DNA from: Faecalibacterium sp.
GTDB taxonomy: Bacteria; Bacillota; Clostridia; Oscillospirales; Ruminococcaceae
Assembly: GCA_020025795.1 (NCBI GenBank)
Contig: JAHHRK010000031.1
Location: 1 to 15,904, forward strand
Length of the DNA: 15,904 nucleotides
Reading direction: 5' to 3'
Both the position numbers and the translations under genes were made by a program. Below are positions 6,157 through 13,152 of this stretch, one piece after another. Below the pieces are notes generated by a model that had not been told where the DNA came from, searched no databases, and worked only from the letters and a program-made list of their open reading frames with translations. How positions within the stretch are numbered: the stretch's first letter is position 1; each line of letters opens with the position of its first letter.

Positions 6157-7287
6157 ATGAAATTAGGTATCGTCGGTCTGCCCAACGTAGGCAAGTCCAC
6201 GCTGTTCAACGCCATCACTTCCACCAAGAACGCAGAAGCCGCCAACTACCCCTTCTGCACCATCGAGCCTAACAGTGGCATCGTCGCTGTGCCGGACGCA
6301 CGTCTGGACAAGCTGGCTGAGCTGTGGGAGACCAACAAAAAGACGCCCGCTATCGTGGAGTTCGTTGACATTGCCGGCCTGGTCAAGGGCGCAGCCAACG
6401 GTGCAGGTCTGGGCAACAAGTTCCTGGGCAATATCCGTGAGTGCGACGCCATCGTCCATGTGGTGCGCTGCTTTGACGACGACAACATCGTCCACGTGAT
6501 TGAGGACGTCAACAAGCCCGTTGGCGTGGACCCCATCGCCGACATTGATGCCATCGACTATGAGCTGATTCTGAGCGACCTGGAAGTTGTCACCAACCGT
6601 GCCGGCCGTCAGGAAAAGGCTGCCAAGACCGGCAACAAGGCTGCTGCCGCCGAAGCTGTCTGGCTGCGCGAGCTGGCTGCTCATCTGGAAGCCGGCAACC
6701 CTGCCCGCAGCTTCGACTTTGACGAAGGCGACAAGGACCAGGCACTGGCTGTGCGTGAAATGGGCCTGCTGAGCGCAAAGCCCGTTCTGTATGCCTGCAA
6801 CGTGGGCGAAGATGACCTGATGGAAGGCATCGAGAACAACAAGTACGTTCCTCTGGTCGCTGAGCGTGCCGCCAAGGAAGGTGCAAAGGTCATCCCCATC
6901 TGCGCCAAGACCGAAGAGGACATTGCCGATTACTCTCCCGAAGAAAAGAAGGAATTCCTGGCTGAAATGGGCGTTACTTCCAGCGGTCTGGACAACCTGA
7001 TCACTGCCAGCTACGATCTGCTGGGCCTGATTTCCTTCCTGACCGACGGCAAAAAGGAATGCCGTGCATGGACCATTCGCCGTGGCACCAAGGCACCCCA
7101 GGCTGCCGGCAAGATCCACTCTGACTTTGAGCGTGGCTTTATCCGCGCACAGGTCATCGGCTACAATGCACTGGAAGAAAACGGCTTCGATTACGCTGCT
7201 GTAAAGAGCAAAGGCCTGCAGCGCACCGAAGGTAAAGAGTATGTGGTACAGGACGGCGATATTATCGAGTTCCTGTTCAACGTTTAA
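6157..7287 (+). CDS. ychF: Redox-regulated ATPase/GTPase YchF (OLA1 family)
   Basis: This 376-residue cytosolic P-loop ATPase is of the Obg/YchF class, which is associated with ribosomes and stress responses. Visible features are the G1 loop GLPNVGKST (7-15), the switch II motif DIAGLVKGAANGAGLGNKF (71-89), His101 in the VHVV stretch that replaces the usual catalytic Gln, and an altered G4 NVGE (215-218). The altered G4 fits ATP rather than GTP preference in this family. A helical insert (~130-200) and a C-terminal TGS domain follow (RRGTKAPQAAGKIHSDFERGF... to FLFNV at the end). The length is normal. AAGGAG lies 10 nt before the ATG. Codon choice is noticeably biased (GGC, CTG, AAG), as expected for a well-expressed gene. 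It is followed 23 nt later by the nucleosidase gene. Confidence 0.97.
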   Translation: MKLGIVGLPNVGKSTLFNAITSTKNAEAANYPFCTIEPNSGIVAVPDARLDKLAELWETNKKTPAIVEFVDIAGLVKGAANGAGLGNKFLGNIRECDAIVHVVRCFDDDNIVHVIEDVNKPVGVDPIADIDAIDYELILSDLEVVTNRAGRQEKAAKTGNKAAAAEAVWLRELAAHLEAGNPARSFDFDEGDKDQALAVREMGLLSAKPVLYACNVGEDDLMEGIENNKYVPLVAERAAKEGAKVIPICAKTEEDIADYSPEEKKEFLAEMGVTSSGLDNLITASYDLLGLISFLTDGKKECRAWTIRRGTKAPQAAGKIHSDFERGFIRAQVIGYNALEENGFDYAAVKSKGLQRTEGKEYVVQDGDIIEFLFNV

Positions 7288-7310
7288 TTGAAAAAACAGG
7301 AGAAGTTTCC

Positions 7311-7994
7311 ATGGTATACGGAATTATGGGCGCAATGCCCGACGAAGTAGATCAGCTGTGTGCAAAGCTGACGGATGTTTCCTGCGAGAACTACGGTGGT
7401 GTAGAATATCATCTGGGCTACCTGGGCGATAAGCAGGTCGTAGTTTGCTGCGCTGGTATGGGCAAGGCAAATGCTGCTGCCACCACGCAGGTGCTCATCA
7501 CCAAGTACGGTGCAGACAGCATCATTTTCTCCGGCATTGCCGGCAACATGACCTCTAAAATCGGCATTGGCGATGTGGTCATTGGCAAGACCGTTTTGTA
7601 TCATGACGCACAGCTGGACATGATCTGCCAGAATCCTCCCTTCCTCACTGAGTACACCGGTGACCCCACCCTGATTGCCGCAGCACAGGCTGCCTGCGAA
7701 GCACAGGGCGTGAAGGCTCTGGTTGGCAAGATTGCTACCGGCGATCTGTTTGTTGGTGATACTGCTACCAAAAACGCAATCGCAGCCAAGTGCGATCCCG
7801 ACTGCGTGGAGATGGAAGGCGCGGCCGTCAGCCAGATTGCTGCTAAGAACGAGATTCCCTGTGTCATCCTGCGCGCCATGAGCGACAACGCAGACGAGGA
7901 CGGCCACGAAGTTCTGGTGGTGAAGAAGTTCAGCATCGGCGAGTATGTGGAAACCGCTACCCGTATTGTGGCAGACATGCTCACTCGCCTGTAA
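7311..7994 (+). CDS. mtnN: 5'-methylthioadenosine/S-adenosylhomocysteine nucleosidase
   Basis: This 227-residue enzyme cleaves adenine from methylthioadenosine and S-adenosylhomocysteine (and 5'-deoxyadenosine in some members), which relieves product inhibition of SAM-dependent reactions and feeds Met salvage or autoinducer-2 formation. Visible features are the N-terminal GIMGAMPDEVD with catalytic Glu12, FSGIAGN at 73-79, IATGDLFV at 141-148, the ribose-binding CVEMEGAAVSQIA with Glu169 (E. coli Glu174), and RAMSDNAD with catalytic Asp192 (E. coli Asp197). It is the normal length for MTAN. AGGAGA stands about 8 nt before the ATG. It follows ychF by 23 nt with no new promoter seen, and a strong hairpin terminator follows it. 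Nucleoside phosphorylase-like relatives are possible but fit less well. Confidence 0.94.
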   Translation: MVYGIMGAMPDEVDQLCAKLTDVSCENYGGVEYHLGYLGDKQVVVCCAGMGKANAAATTQVLITKYGADSIIFSGIAGNMTSKIGIGDVVIGKTVLYHDAQLDMICQNPPFLTEYTGDPTLIAAAQAACEAQGVKALVGKIATGDLFVGDTATKNAIAAKCDPDCVEMEGAAVSQIAAKNEIPCVILRAMSDNADEDGHEVLVVKKFSIGEYVETATRIVADMLTRL

Positions 7995-8022
7995 GCTTCG
8001 CCAAAAACAAATTACACAAGCA

Positions 8023-8058
8023 AAAAGCCGCCGGGTGCTGATGCATCCGGCGGCTTTT
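8023..8058. terminator. Bidirectional terminator between mtnN and the helical-protein gene
   Basis: A perfect 12-bp stem, AAAAGCCGCCGG (8023-8034) with its complement at 8047-8058, has a 12-nt loop. A-rich and T-rich flanks lie on both sides, so it suits both the plus-strand ychF-mtnN transcript and the minus-strand malQ transcript, whose last stop codon is at 8088. Confidence 0.88.
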
Positions 8059-8087
8059 CTATTTTATTTAAGGCAGCTGGCGATGAT

Positions 8088-8546
8088 TTACAGGTATTGC
8101 TCCAGGCGCTGGCAGTTGTCCTCCTGGAAAGCTTCCAGCTCACGCAGCATCTTTTTTGCACCCGGCGTTGCACCGGGAAAATCCGACTCGCACTTGTGGC
8201 AGTCCAAAACGCCCTGATAGTTTCCTTCTGACAGCATTTCGGCCAGGTTGCGGGTAGATTTATCCTTCATGGTTTTCATCTTGATGCCCAGCTGGGTGTT
8301 TACCTTTGCAAAGGCGGACTGGCCTTTCGGCGTTACGCCTGCTGTGGTCAGGCAAAGCTCCGCCTGGCTTGCCATTTCATGGTACACGTTCCGCTGACGC
8401 TGCAATTCTGCCTTGAACAAGCCTTCCTCTGCCATGGGGATCAGCTGGTCCAGTGCCTTTTCGCCCATTTCGGTGTTTTCGTAAATTGCTTCCAGCATTC
8501 CGTTATTGTCGCCGTTCTGCTGGGTCTGTGCGCGTTCCTGTGACAT
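8088..8546 (-). CDS. Small all-helical protein of unknown function
   Basis: This 152-residue cytosolic protein has no signal peptide or membrane segment. After a Gln/Asn-rich start (MSQERAQTQQNGDNNG) the sequence is almost wholly helix-forming. Three or four amphipathic helices are visible (~17-45, 46-70, 75-105, 125-152), suggesting a four-helix bundle such as the ferritin-like DUF2383/PA2169 fold. I see no E-x-x-H metal pairs, so a ferritin activity is not supported. Two Cys lie in the segment DCHKCESDFPGATPG. I start it at ATG 8546, which has AAAGGGGG 7 nt ahead; a GTG at 8567 lies before that site. It follows malQ by 53 nt on the same strand and ends 30 nt from the shared terminator, so it is probably cotranscribed with malQ. 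Confidence 0.75.
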   Translation of the reverse strand: MSQERAQTQQNGDNNGMLEAIYENTEMGEKALDQLIPMAEEGLFKAELQRQRNVYHEMASQAELCLTTAGVTPKGQSAFAKVNTQLGIKMKTMKDKSTRNLAEMLSEGNYQGVLDCHKCESDFPGATPGAKKMLRELEAFQEDNCQRLEQYL

Positions 8547-8599
8547 AAAAACGCCCCCTTTCGACACCAGTGTGCGCCGATTGGGGGCAGTTTATGCAT

Positions 8600-10210
8600 T
8601 TATCTGTGCTTCTTTTTCTTTTTGTTTTTGCCGTGTTTTTCTGCCTGCGGCTGAACCTGCTTTTCTTCTGTTGCAACTTTGGTTTGCGGCACTTCTATGG
8701 GGGCCGTAGTGCGTCCATACACCCAGCAGCGGCTGCGAATGGTATCAGCCAGCGCATCGGTGGCTGCGCCGTCCAGCATACGCCAGCTCCAGTTGCCGCC
8801 CGTGCTTCCCGGACAGTTCAGCCGTGCTTCGCCGCCCAGGCCCAGCCAGTCGAACATGGGCACGATTGCCGTATCCGATACGCTGGAAAGCACCGCATCC
8901 AGCAACGCAGGTACGGCGTCTTCGTCCGATTTCAGATTCAGATAGCGGCGAGCAAAATCCTTTTCCTGTTCGGTCGCCACATTTTCCCACCAGTCGGTCA
9001 GGGTCGTGTTATCGTGGGTGCCGGGGTAAACCACGGTATTGCGTGTATAGTTATAGGGCAAAAATTCATAGCCGCCGCCAAAGCCAAACTGCAAAACCTT
9101 CATGCCCGGATAGCCGCTTTCCTGCAGCAGCTCGCGCACGCTGTCAAACAGCTCGCCCAAATCTTCTGCCACAATGGGCAGCGCATGGCCGATGGCCGCT
9201 TCCATTGCACGGAACAGCTCCATGCCGGGGCCTTTTTCCCATTTGCCGTTGATGGCGGTTTCGCTGCCTGCCGGAATCGCCCAGTAGGTATCAAATCCAC
9301 GGAAATGGTCGATGCGCACGGTATCGTACAATTCCAGGCAGCGGCGCATCCGCTGCACCCACCAGGCAAAGCCGGTCTGCCGATGATACTCCCAGTCATA
9401 CACCGGATTGCCCCACAGCTGGCCTGTTGCGGAGAAGAAATCCGGCGGGCAGCCTGCTACACGAGCAAAGCTGCCGTCTGCATTGCGCTCAAACAGCTTG
9501 CCGCCGGTCCATGCGTCGGCAGAATCCGCAGCGGCATAAATGGGCATATCACCCAGAATCCGCACACCCTTTTGGTTGGCATACTGCTTCAGTGCGGACC
9601 ACTGCTGATCGAACTCATACTGCAAAAAGGTCCAGAAGCCCACTTCGTCTGCGTTTTCCTTTGCAAATTCGTTCAGAGCTTCGGGCTGGCGGTCGCGCAG
9701 TTCTTCCGGCCACTGTTGCCAGCTCTGCATATTGAATGCCTTTTTGCCTGCCATGTACAGGGCATAATCCGGCAGCCAGCATTCATTTTTCAGGGTAAAG
9801 GCGTACCAGTCGTCCGGCAGGTACTGCTCCATACCATGTACGCCGCGGCATTTTTCCAGAAACGTTTTGTACGCCTTGCGCAACACCACAAAACGGCTGT
9901 TGTACACCTTGCCGTAATCCACACGGGCTGCATCCTCGCCCCAATCCCATTTGGTAATGTCGGTGGATTCCAAAAGGCCTTGGTCTACCAGCGTTTCCAA
10001 GTCAATAAAGTACGGATTTCCCGCAAAGGCCGAGCAGCTCTGGTATGGGCTGTCGCCATAGCCTGTGGGGCTTAACGGCAAAATCTGCCACAGCTGCTGG
10101 CCCGCACGGCTCAGAAAATCCACAAACGCGTATGCCTGCTTGCCAAAGCAGCCGATCCCACCGGGACCCGGCAGACTGGAAACCGGCATCAAAATACCAC
10201 ATTGCCGCAT
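8600..10210 (-). CDS. malQ: 4-alpha-glucanotransferase (GH77) with a lysine-rich tail
   Basis: Amylomaltase/disproportionating enzyme: it moves alpha-1,4-glucan segments between maltodextrins in the cytosol during glycogen, starch or maltose use. The product has 536 residues. GH77 motifs are all present: GGIGCFG and LPLSPTGYGDSPYQ near the N-terminus, nucleophile Asp301 in VRIDHFRGF, acid/base Glu349 in VAEDLG, and transition-state Asp400 in GTHDNTT. After the usual end of the barrel (about residue 500) there is an extra ~35-residue tail rich in Glu, Gln and Lys, ending in KKKKKHR; typical members stop near 490-500. I chose ATG 10210 because AGAGAGG stands ~9 nt ahead; the in-frame ATG at 10243 has no ribosome site. 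It is divergent from the alaX-like gene. Confidence 0.96.
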   Translation of the reverse strand: MRQCGILMPVSSLPGPGGIGCFGKQAYAFVDFLSRAGQQLWQILPLSPTGYGDSPYQSCSAFAGNPYFIDLETLVDQGLLESTDITKWDWGEDAARVDYGKVYNSRFVVLRKAYKTFLEKCRGVHGMEQYLPDDWYAFTLKNECWLPDYALYMAGKKAFNMQSWQQWPEELRDRQPEALNEFAKENADEVGFWTFLQYEFDQQWSALKQYANQKGVRILGDMPIYAAADSADAWTGGKLFERNADGSFARVAGCPPDFFSATGQLWGNPVYDWEYHRQTGFAWWVQRMRRCLELYDTVRIDHFRGFDTYWAIPAGSETAINGKWEKGPGMELFRAMEAAIGHALPIVAEDLGELFDSVRELLQESGYPGMKVLQFGFGGGYEFLPYNYTRNTVVYPGTHDNTTLTDWWENVATEQEKDFARRYLNLKSDEDAVPALLDAVLSSVSDTAIVPMFDWLGLGGEARLNCPGSTGGNWSWRMLDGAATDALADTIRSRCWVYGRTTAPIEVPQTKVATEEKQVQPQAEKHGKNKKKKKHR

Positions 10211-10269
10211 AACTCGTTTCCTCTCTTTACTGTAAAATGCCATCCCACGGCACTTTTTTCTTAAGTTCC

Positions 10270-10275
10270 ATTATA
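10270..10275 (-). promoter_or_regulatory. Candidate -10 element for malQ
   Basis: There is a TATAAT on the minus strand 60 nt upstream of the malQ ATG. No convincing TTGACA-like -35 is found at 16-18 bp. It lies 40 bp from the divergent -10 at 10315-10320, so the two promoters may share regulatory DNA. Confidence 0.45.
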
Positions 10276-10311
10276 CACATTTTACTGACGGTTTTCTACT
10301 CACTTGGAACG

Positions 10312-10320
10312 TGCTATAAT
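10312..10320 (+). promoter_or_regulatory. Extended -10 promoter for the alaX-like/trmB operon
   Basis: TGC-TATAAT matches the extended -10 form (TGnTATAAT), which can work without a good -35; none is seen at 17 bp. It leaves a leader of about 135 nt containing a small hairpin, CGCCG-TATC-CGGCG (10347-10360), but no known riboswitch that I recognise. Confidence 0.5.
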
Positions 10321-10459
10321 AATTGTATTGCAATGGTGCTGTTTTGCGCCGTATCCGGCGTAATTTCTCCCGAAACGCTGCCAAATACCGCAAAAGGCTA
10401 TCCGATTACCGGTGCTTCGTGGTATTATGGAGAAAGACTAAAATCCAAGGAGTTGTTTC

Positions 10460-11632
10460 ATGCAGCCGACACAAAAATTATATGAGCAGGATCCCTTCCT
10501 GCAAGAAATGGATACTACGCTTGTCACGGTCGATGCAGACAAAAGCCGCCTGGCGCTGGCCGCCACGGTATTTTATCCGGAAGGCGGCGGCCAGCCTGCG
10601 GACTGGGGCACGCTGACCTTTGCCGGCCAGGCCGTTGCTGTAACCGATGTGCAAATTCAGGACGGCGTTGTCTGGCACACGGTAGAGCACATCCCTGCTG
10701 ATGCTTCGGCAGGCTGTGCCGTGCACGGAAAAATCGACTGGGAGCGGCGCTTTGACCATATGCAGCAGCACACCGGCGAGCATATCCTGTCCGGCACGCT
10801 GCATCGGCTGTTCGGTGCGGAAAACGTGGGCTTTCATCTGGGTGCGCAGGTAGTGCGCATGGATACCAGCATCCACCTGACCGAGGACCAGCTGCGCCAG
10901 GCCGAAACCGAAGCCAACGCCTGCATCTGGGCAGATGCACCGGTTCAGGTATTGTATCCCACGCCGGAAGAACTGACCCAGATTGCCTACCGCAGCAAAA
11001 AGGAGCTGACGGGGCAGGTCCGCATTGTGGATATTCCGGGCGGCGATGTATGCGCCTGCTGCGGCACGCATGTACGCACCGCCGGGCAGGTTGGCCTGAT
11101 TAAAATCATCGCCTCTGAGCATTACAAAATCGGTGAACGGCTGACCGTTCTTTGCGGCAAGCGCGCCCTTTTGGAAATGCAGCAGATGCGCAGCCGCCAG
11201 CAGAAAATCGGCGCACTGCTCAGCGCGCAAAGCGACCAGACCGCCGTGGCCGCGCAGCGGCTGTTTGATGATTACACCGCGTTGAAATTTGCCCATTTTG
11301 GCATGGCAAGCCAGTTGTTTGAAGCACTGGCCCAGCAGGCCGAACCCGGCAAACCTGCCATTCATATTGTTCCCGGCTTGACCCCGGACGAGCTGCATCG
11401 CCTGACCGAAGCGCTGTGCAAGCGCACCGACAGTCTGTGCGCTGCGCTAACAGAAACCGAAAAGGGCACTGGCTACTGCATCGGTCAGCAGGGCGGCGAT
11501 GTACGTCCGCTGGTAAAAGCGCTGAATGCGGCCTTTGCCGGGCGCGGCGGCGGCAAGCCGATTCTGTGCCAGGGCAGCTGCACCGGCGCAAGCCCAGAAA
11601 CGCTGGCCCAGTGGCTGGCCGAGCAAGCCTAA
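10460..11632 (+). CDS. AlaX-type alanyl-tRNA editing protein with DHHA1 domain
   Basis: This 390-residue free-standing relative of the alanyl-tRNA synthetase editing domain is expected to hydrolyse Ser-tRNA(Ala) and Gly-tRNA(Ala). The N-terminal beta-barrel carries FYPEGGGQPADWG (38-50). The zinc site is complete: HTGEH gives His104 and His108, and CCGTH gives Cys200 and His204. The editing domain ends with GERLTVLCG, a coiled linker follows (~235-275), and a C-terminal DHHA1-like region holds the RGGGKPILCQGS motif. The length matches the long AlaX-L class. AAGGAG lies 7 nt before ATG 10460. trmB follows at 56 nt. It could instead be annotated simply as a DHHA1/AlaS-related protein; a full AlaRS is ruled out because the catalytic aminoacylation domain is absent. 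Confidence 0.92.
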   Translation: MQPTQKLYEQDPFLQEMDTTLVTVDADKSRLALAATVFYPEGGGQPADWGTLTFAGQAVAVTDVQIQDGVVWHTVEHIPADASAGCAVHGKIDWERRFDHMQQHTGEHILSGTLHRLFGAENVGFHLGAQVVRMDTSIHLTEDQLRQAETEANACIWADAPVQVLYPTPEELTQIAYRSKKELTGQVRIVDIPGGDVCACCGTHVRTAGQVGLIKIIASEHYKIGERLTVLCGKRALLEMQQMRSRQQKIGALLSAQSDQTAVAAQRLFDDYTALKFAHFGMASQLFEALAQQAEPGKPAIHIVPGLTPDELHRLTEALCKRTDSLCAALTETEKGTGYCIGQQGGDVRPLVKALNAAFAGRGGGKPILCQGSCTGASPETLAQWLAEQA

Positions 11633-11688
11633 ACGAACAAAAACATCCGACCATACATTGTAATACAATACAGAGGAGATTCCCAATT

Positions 11689-12441
11689 ATGAGAATGCGT
11701 TTCAAACCCTATGCCCGTCCCGAGCTGCTGGCCTGCGATTTCCACGCACATGACCCGTTCCACAGCGCAGGTCACTGGAAAGAGCGTTTTGCACGCCCTG
11801 AACAGCCCCTGATGCTGGAGCTGGGCTGCGGCAAGGGCGGCTTTTTGAGCCAGCTGGCCAGCGCACACCCGGAAAACAACTACATGGGCTTTGATATTAC
11901 CGATAAGGTGCTGATTCTGGCCAAGCGCAAAATCGAAGCTGCTTATGCGGAAAAGAACCTGACCCCGGATAACGTGTGCATCCTGTCTGCGGACATCGAG
12001 CGCATTTTGAAGGTAATGAACGAGCAGGACACCGTTTCCCGCATTTACATCAACTTCTGCAATCCCTGGAGCAAGAATGCAGGCAGCAACAAGCACCGCC
12101 TGACCCATCCCCGCCAGCTGATTCAGTACCGCACCTTCCTGGAAGACGGCGCTGAAATCTACTTCAAGACCGACGACGACGATTTGTTCCGCGACAGCCT
12201 GAACTACTTCCCTGCTGCCGGCTTTGAAATCGAGTGGAAGACCTTCGACCTGCACGAAAACGAGCCGGAATGGAACATCCGCACCGAACACGAAGGTATG
12301 TTCACCGAGCAGGGCATCAAAATCAAGGCACTGATTGCCCGCAAGCTGCCCGGCGACGAAAGCGTTACCTGGGTCGAGCCGAAGGCTCTGGCCAAGGAGC
12401 TGGAAGCCGACGAAGCGGAGGCAGACGATGCCCAGGTGTGA
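11689..12441 (+). CDS. trmB: tRNA (guanine-N7)-methyltransferase
   Basis: This 250-residue SAM-dependent enzyme makes m7G46 in the variable loop of tRNAs. Visible features are SAM motif I MLELGCGKGGFL (42-53), motif II acid FDITDK (68-73), and SADIERIL (100-107). The family signature after these reads INFCNPWSK (121-129) followed by HRLTHPRQL, then YFKTDDD (158-164) and TEHE (199-202). Two details are unlike the textbook signature: Asn125 stands where many TrmB proteins have Asp (FxDPW), and the usual basic RHxKRR run is NAGSNKHR. The C-terminal ~25 residues are acidic. I start it at ATG 11689 with GAGGAG 10 nt ahead; the frame is open farther upstream inside the previous gene but has no ribosome site. 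A 58-codon gene overlaps its last 14 nt. Confidence 0.94.
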   Translation: MRMRFKPYARPELLACDFHAHDPFHSAGHWKERFARPEQPLMLELGCGKGGFLSQLASAHPENNYMGFDITDKVLILAKRKIEAAYAEKNLTPDNVCILSADIERILKVMNEQDTVSRIYINFCNPWSKNAGSNKHRLTHPRQLIQYRTFLEDGAEIYFKTDDDDLFRDSLNYFPAAGFEIEWKTFDLHENEPEWNIRTEHEGMFTEQGIKIKALIARKLPGDESVTWVEPKALAKELEADEAEADDAQV

Positions 12442-12604
12442 TTTGTGTCTGAACAACCAGACCGATGAATACGGCGAAAGCTATTGCAATTTTGCAGACA
12501 GCTTAGACGAGGACGAATACGTTCGCCTGATGGCGCACCCCAACGATAGCTGCCCTTTCTTTGAAGGCGGCGACGAATACAAAATCGTCCGCAAGCAGAA
12601 CTGA
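12428..12604 (+). CDS. Small Cys-containing DUF6472-like protein
   Basis: This 58-residue protein overlaps the end of trmB by 14 nt in another frame. GGAGG (12417-12421) sits 6 nt before its ATG, inside trmB. The sequence starts MPRCDLCLNN, has a central YCNF and LDEDEYVRLM, then CPFFEGGDEYKIVRKQN at the end. Four Cys (4, 7, 20 and 42) are spaced like a small metal- or Fe-S-binding fold, and the protein is very acidic. The Cys pattern, LDEDE box and DEYKIVRKQ ending match my memory of DUF6472, a short Clostridia family often found next to trmB; function unknown. A strong terminator starts 21 nt after the stop, so it ends the alaX-like/trmB operon. Confidence 0.85.
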   Translation: MPRCDLCLNNQTDEYGESYCNFADSLDEDEYVRLMAHPNDSCPFFEGGDEYKIVRKQN

Positions 12605-12624
12605 TTCTGTTTTTCATGCAATCC

Positions 12625-12664
12625 AAAAGCCGAGCAGTATCCCACAGGGTGCTGCTCGGCTTTT
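12625..12664 (+). terminator. Intrinsic terminator of the alaX-like/trmB operon
   Basis: A perfect 13-bp stem, AAAAGCCGAGCAG (12625-12637) with its complement at 12652-12664, has a 14-nt loop that can itself pair partly (CCC with GGG). A run of six T (12661-12666) follows the GC part. Confidence 0.92.
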
Positions 12665-12692
12665 TTGCAATTTTAGTACCATCTTAATGGTT

Positions 12693-12720
12693 TTTGATAT
12701 ATCATTGCAGCAAGTACAAA
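12693..12720 (+). promoter_or_regulatory. Weak candidate promoter for the small membrane protein
   Basis: TTTGAT (12693-12698) and TACAAA (12715-12720) are separated by 16 bp and lie 35 nt before the ATG. The match is modest, but a terminator just upstream means the gene needs its own promoter somewhere in 12667-12755. Confidence 0.3.
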
Positions 12721-12755
12721 CGTTCTTATTTTCTGCCGCTCACAGGAGGTTTCTT

Positions 12756-13091
12756 ATGGCATGGATTGGCTTTTTGGTCTGGGCTGCGGTCGGCCTGTTT
12801 TTCATCGTTCTGGGGCTGTATCTGATTTACGGAACGCGGAAAACCATCTTTGGCTTCTGGGCCAATGCGGAAACTTTTCCCGTGGAAGATGTAAAAGGCT
12901 ATAATCGAGCACTGGGCAAACTCTGGTGCAGCTACGGCGTGATTTTTATTTTGCTGGGGCTTCCGCTTTTAGCTGGGCAGAATTCGGCTTATGCGCTGAT
13001 TTCCATTCTTGGCACGGTTTTTGCCACGCTTGGCCTGATGCTGGTTTACGTTTTGGGCATTGAACCAAAATACAAAAAGAAATCGCGGTGA
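12756..13091 (+). CDS. Small three-helix membrane protein, unknown function
   Basis: This 111-residue protein has three hydrophobic segments: residues ~4-25 (GFLVWAAVGLFFIVLGLYLI), ~58-74 and ~78-101. Between the first two is a loop, YGTRKTIFGFWANAETFPVEDVKGYNRALGKLW, whose NAE...V.DVKGYN pattern I know from uncharacterised Firmicutes membrane proteins of the DUF3784 type. It ends in a short basic tail (KYKKKSR). A textbook AGGAGG (12744-12749) lies 6 nt before ATG 12756, which is why I reject the longer open frame starting at 12561. It stands alone between two terminators and is convergent with the polymerase gene. No function can be assigned. Confidence 0.85.
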   Translation: MAWIGFLVWAAVGLFFIVLGLYLIYGTRKTIFGFWANAETFPVEDVKGYNRALGKLWCSYGVIFILLGLPLLAGQNSAYALISILGTVFATLGLMLVYVLGIEPKYKKKSR

Positions 13092-13111
13092 CTCGCTTCG
13101 AGTTTTCCACG

Positions 13112-13150
13112 AAAAATACCGGCGCAGTGGAAAACTGCGTCGGTATTTTT
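13112..13150. terminator. Bidirectional terminator between membrane protein and dinB
   Basis: A 17-bp stem (13112-13128 with 13134-13150) has one G-T wobble, a 5-nt GGAAA loop, five A on one side and five T on the other. It ends 2 nt from the polymerase stop codon at 13153-13155, so it serves both convergent genes. Confidence 0.92.
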
Positions 13151-13152
13151 CT

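Noticed and set aside
6163..7119. Minus-strand open frame of 318 codons opposite ychF
   Set aside because: It is a by-product of the strong codon bias of ychF, with no family resemblance and no ribosome site.
8570..10075. Long plus-strand open frame (501 codons) opposite malQ
   Set aside because: It is antisense to a clear GH77 enzyme with all catalytic motifs. Its own translation is low-complexity with no recognisable domain and no ribosome site.
10478..11398. Minus-strand open frame of 306 codons opposite the alaX-like gene
   Set aside because: It mirrors the editing protein, whose zinc-site motifs are all on the plus strand.
11629..12456. Minus-strand open frame of 275 codons opposite trmB
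   Set aside because: It is antisense to trmB with its clear SAM motif; no ribosome site or family match.
12561..12755. Upstream extension of the small membrane protein (65 extra codons)
   Set aside because: The extension overlaps the preceding gene and crosses a strong terminator, while a textbook AGGAGG marks ATG 12756.
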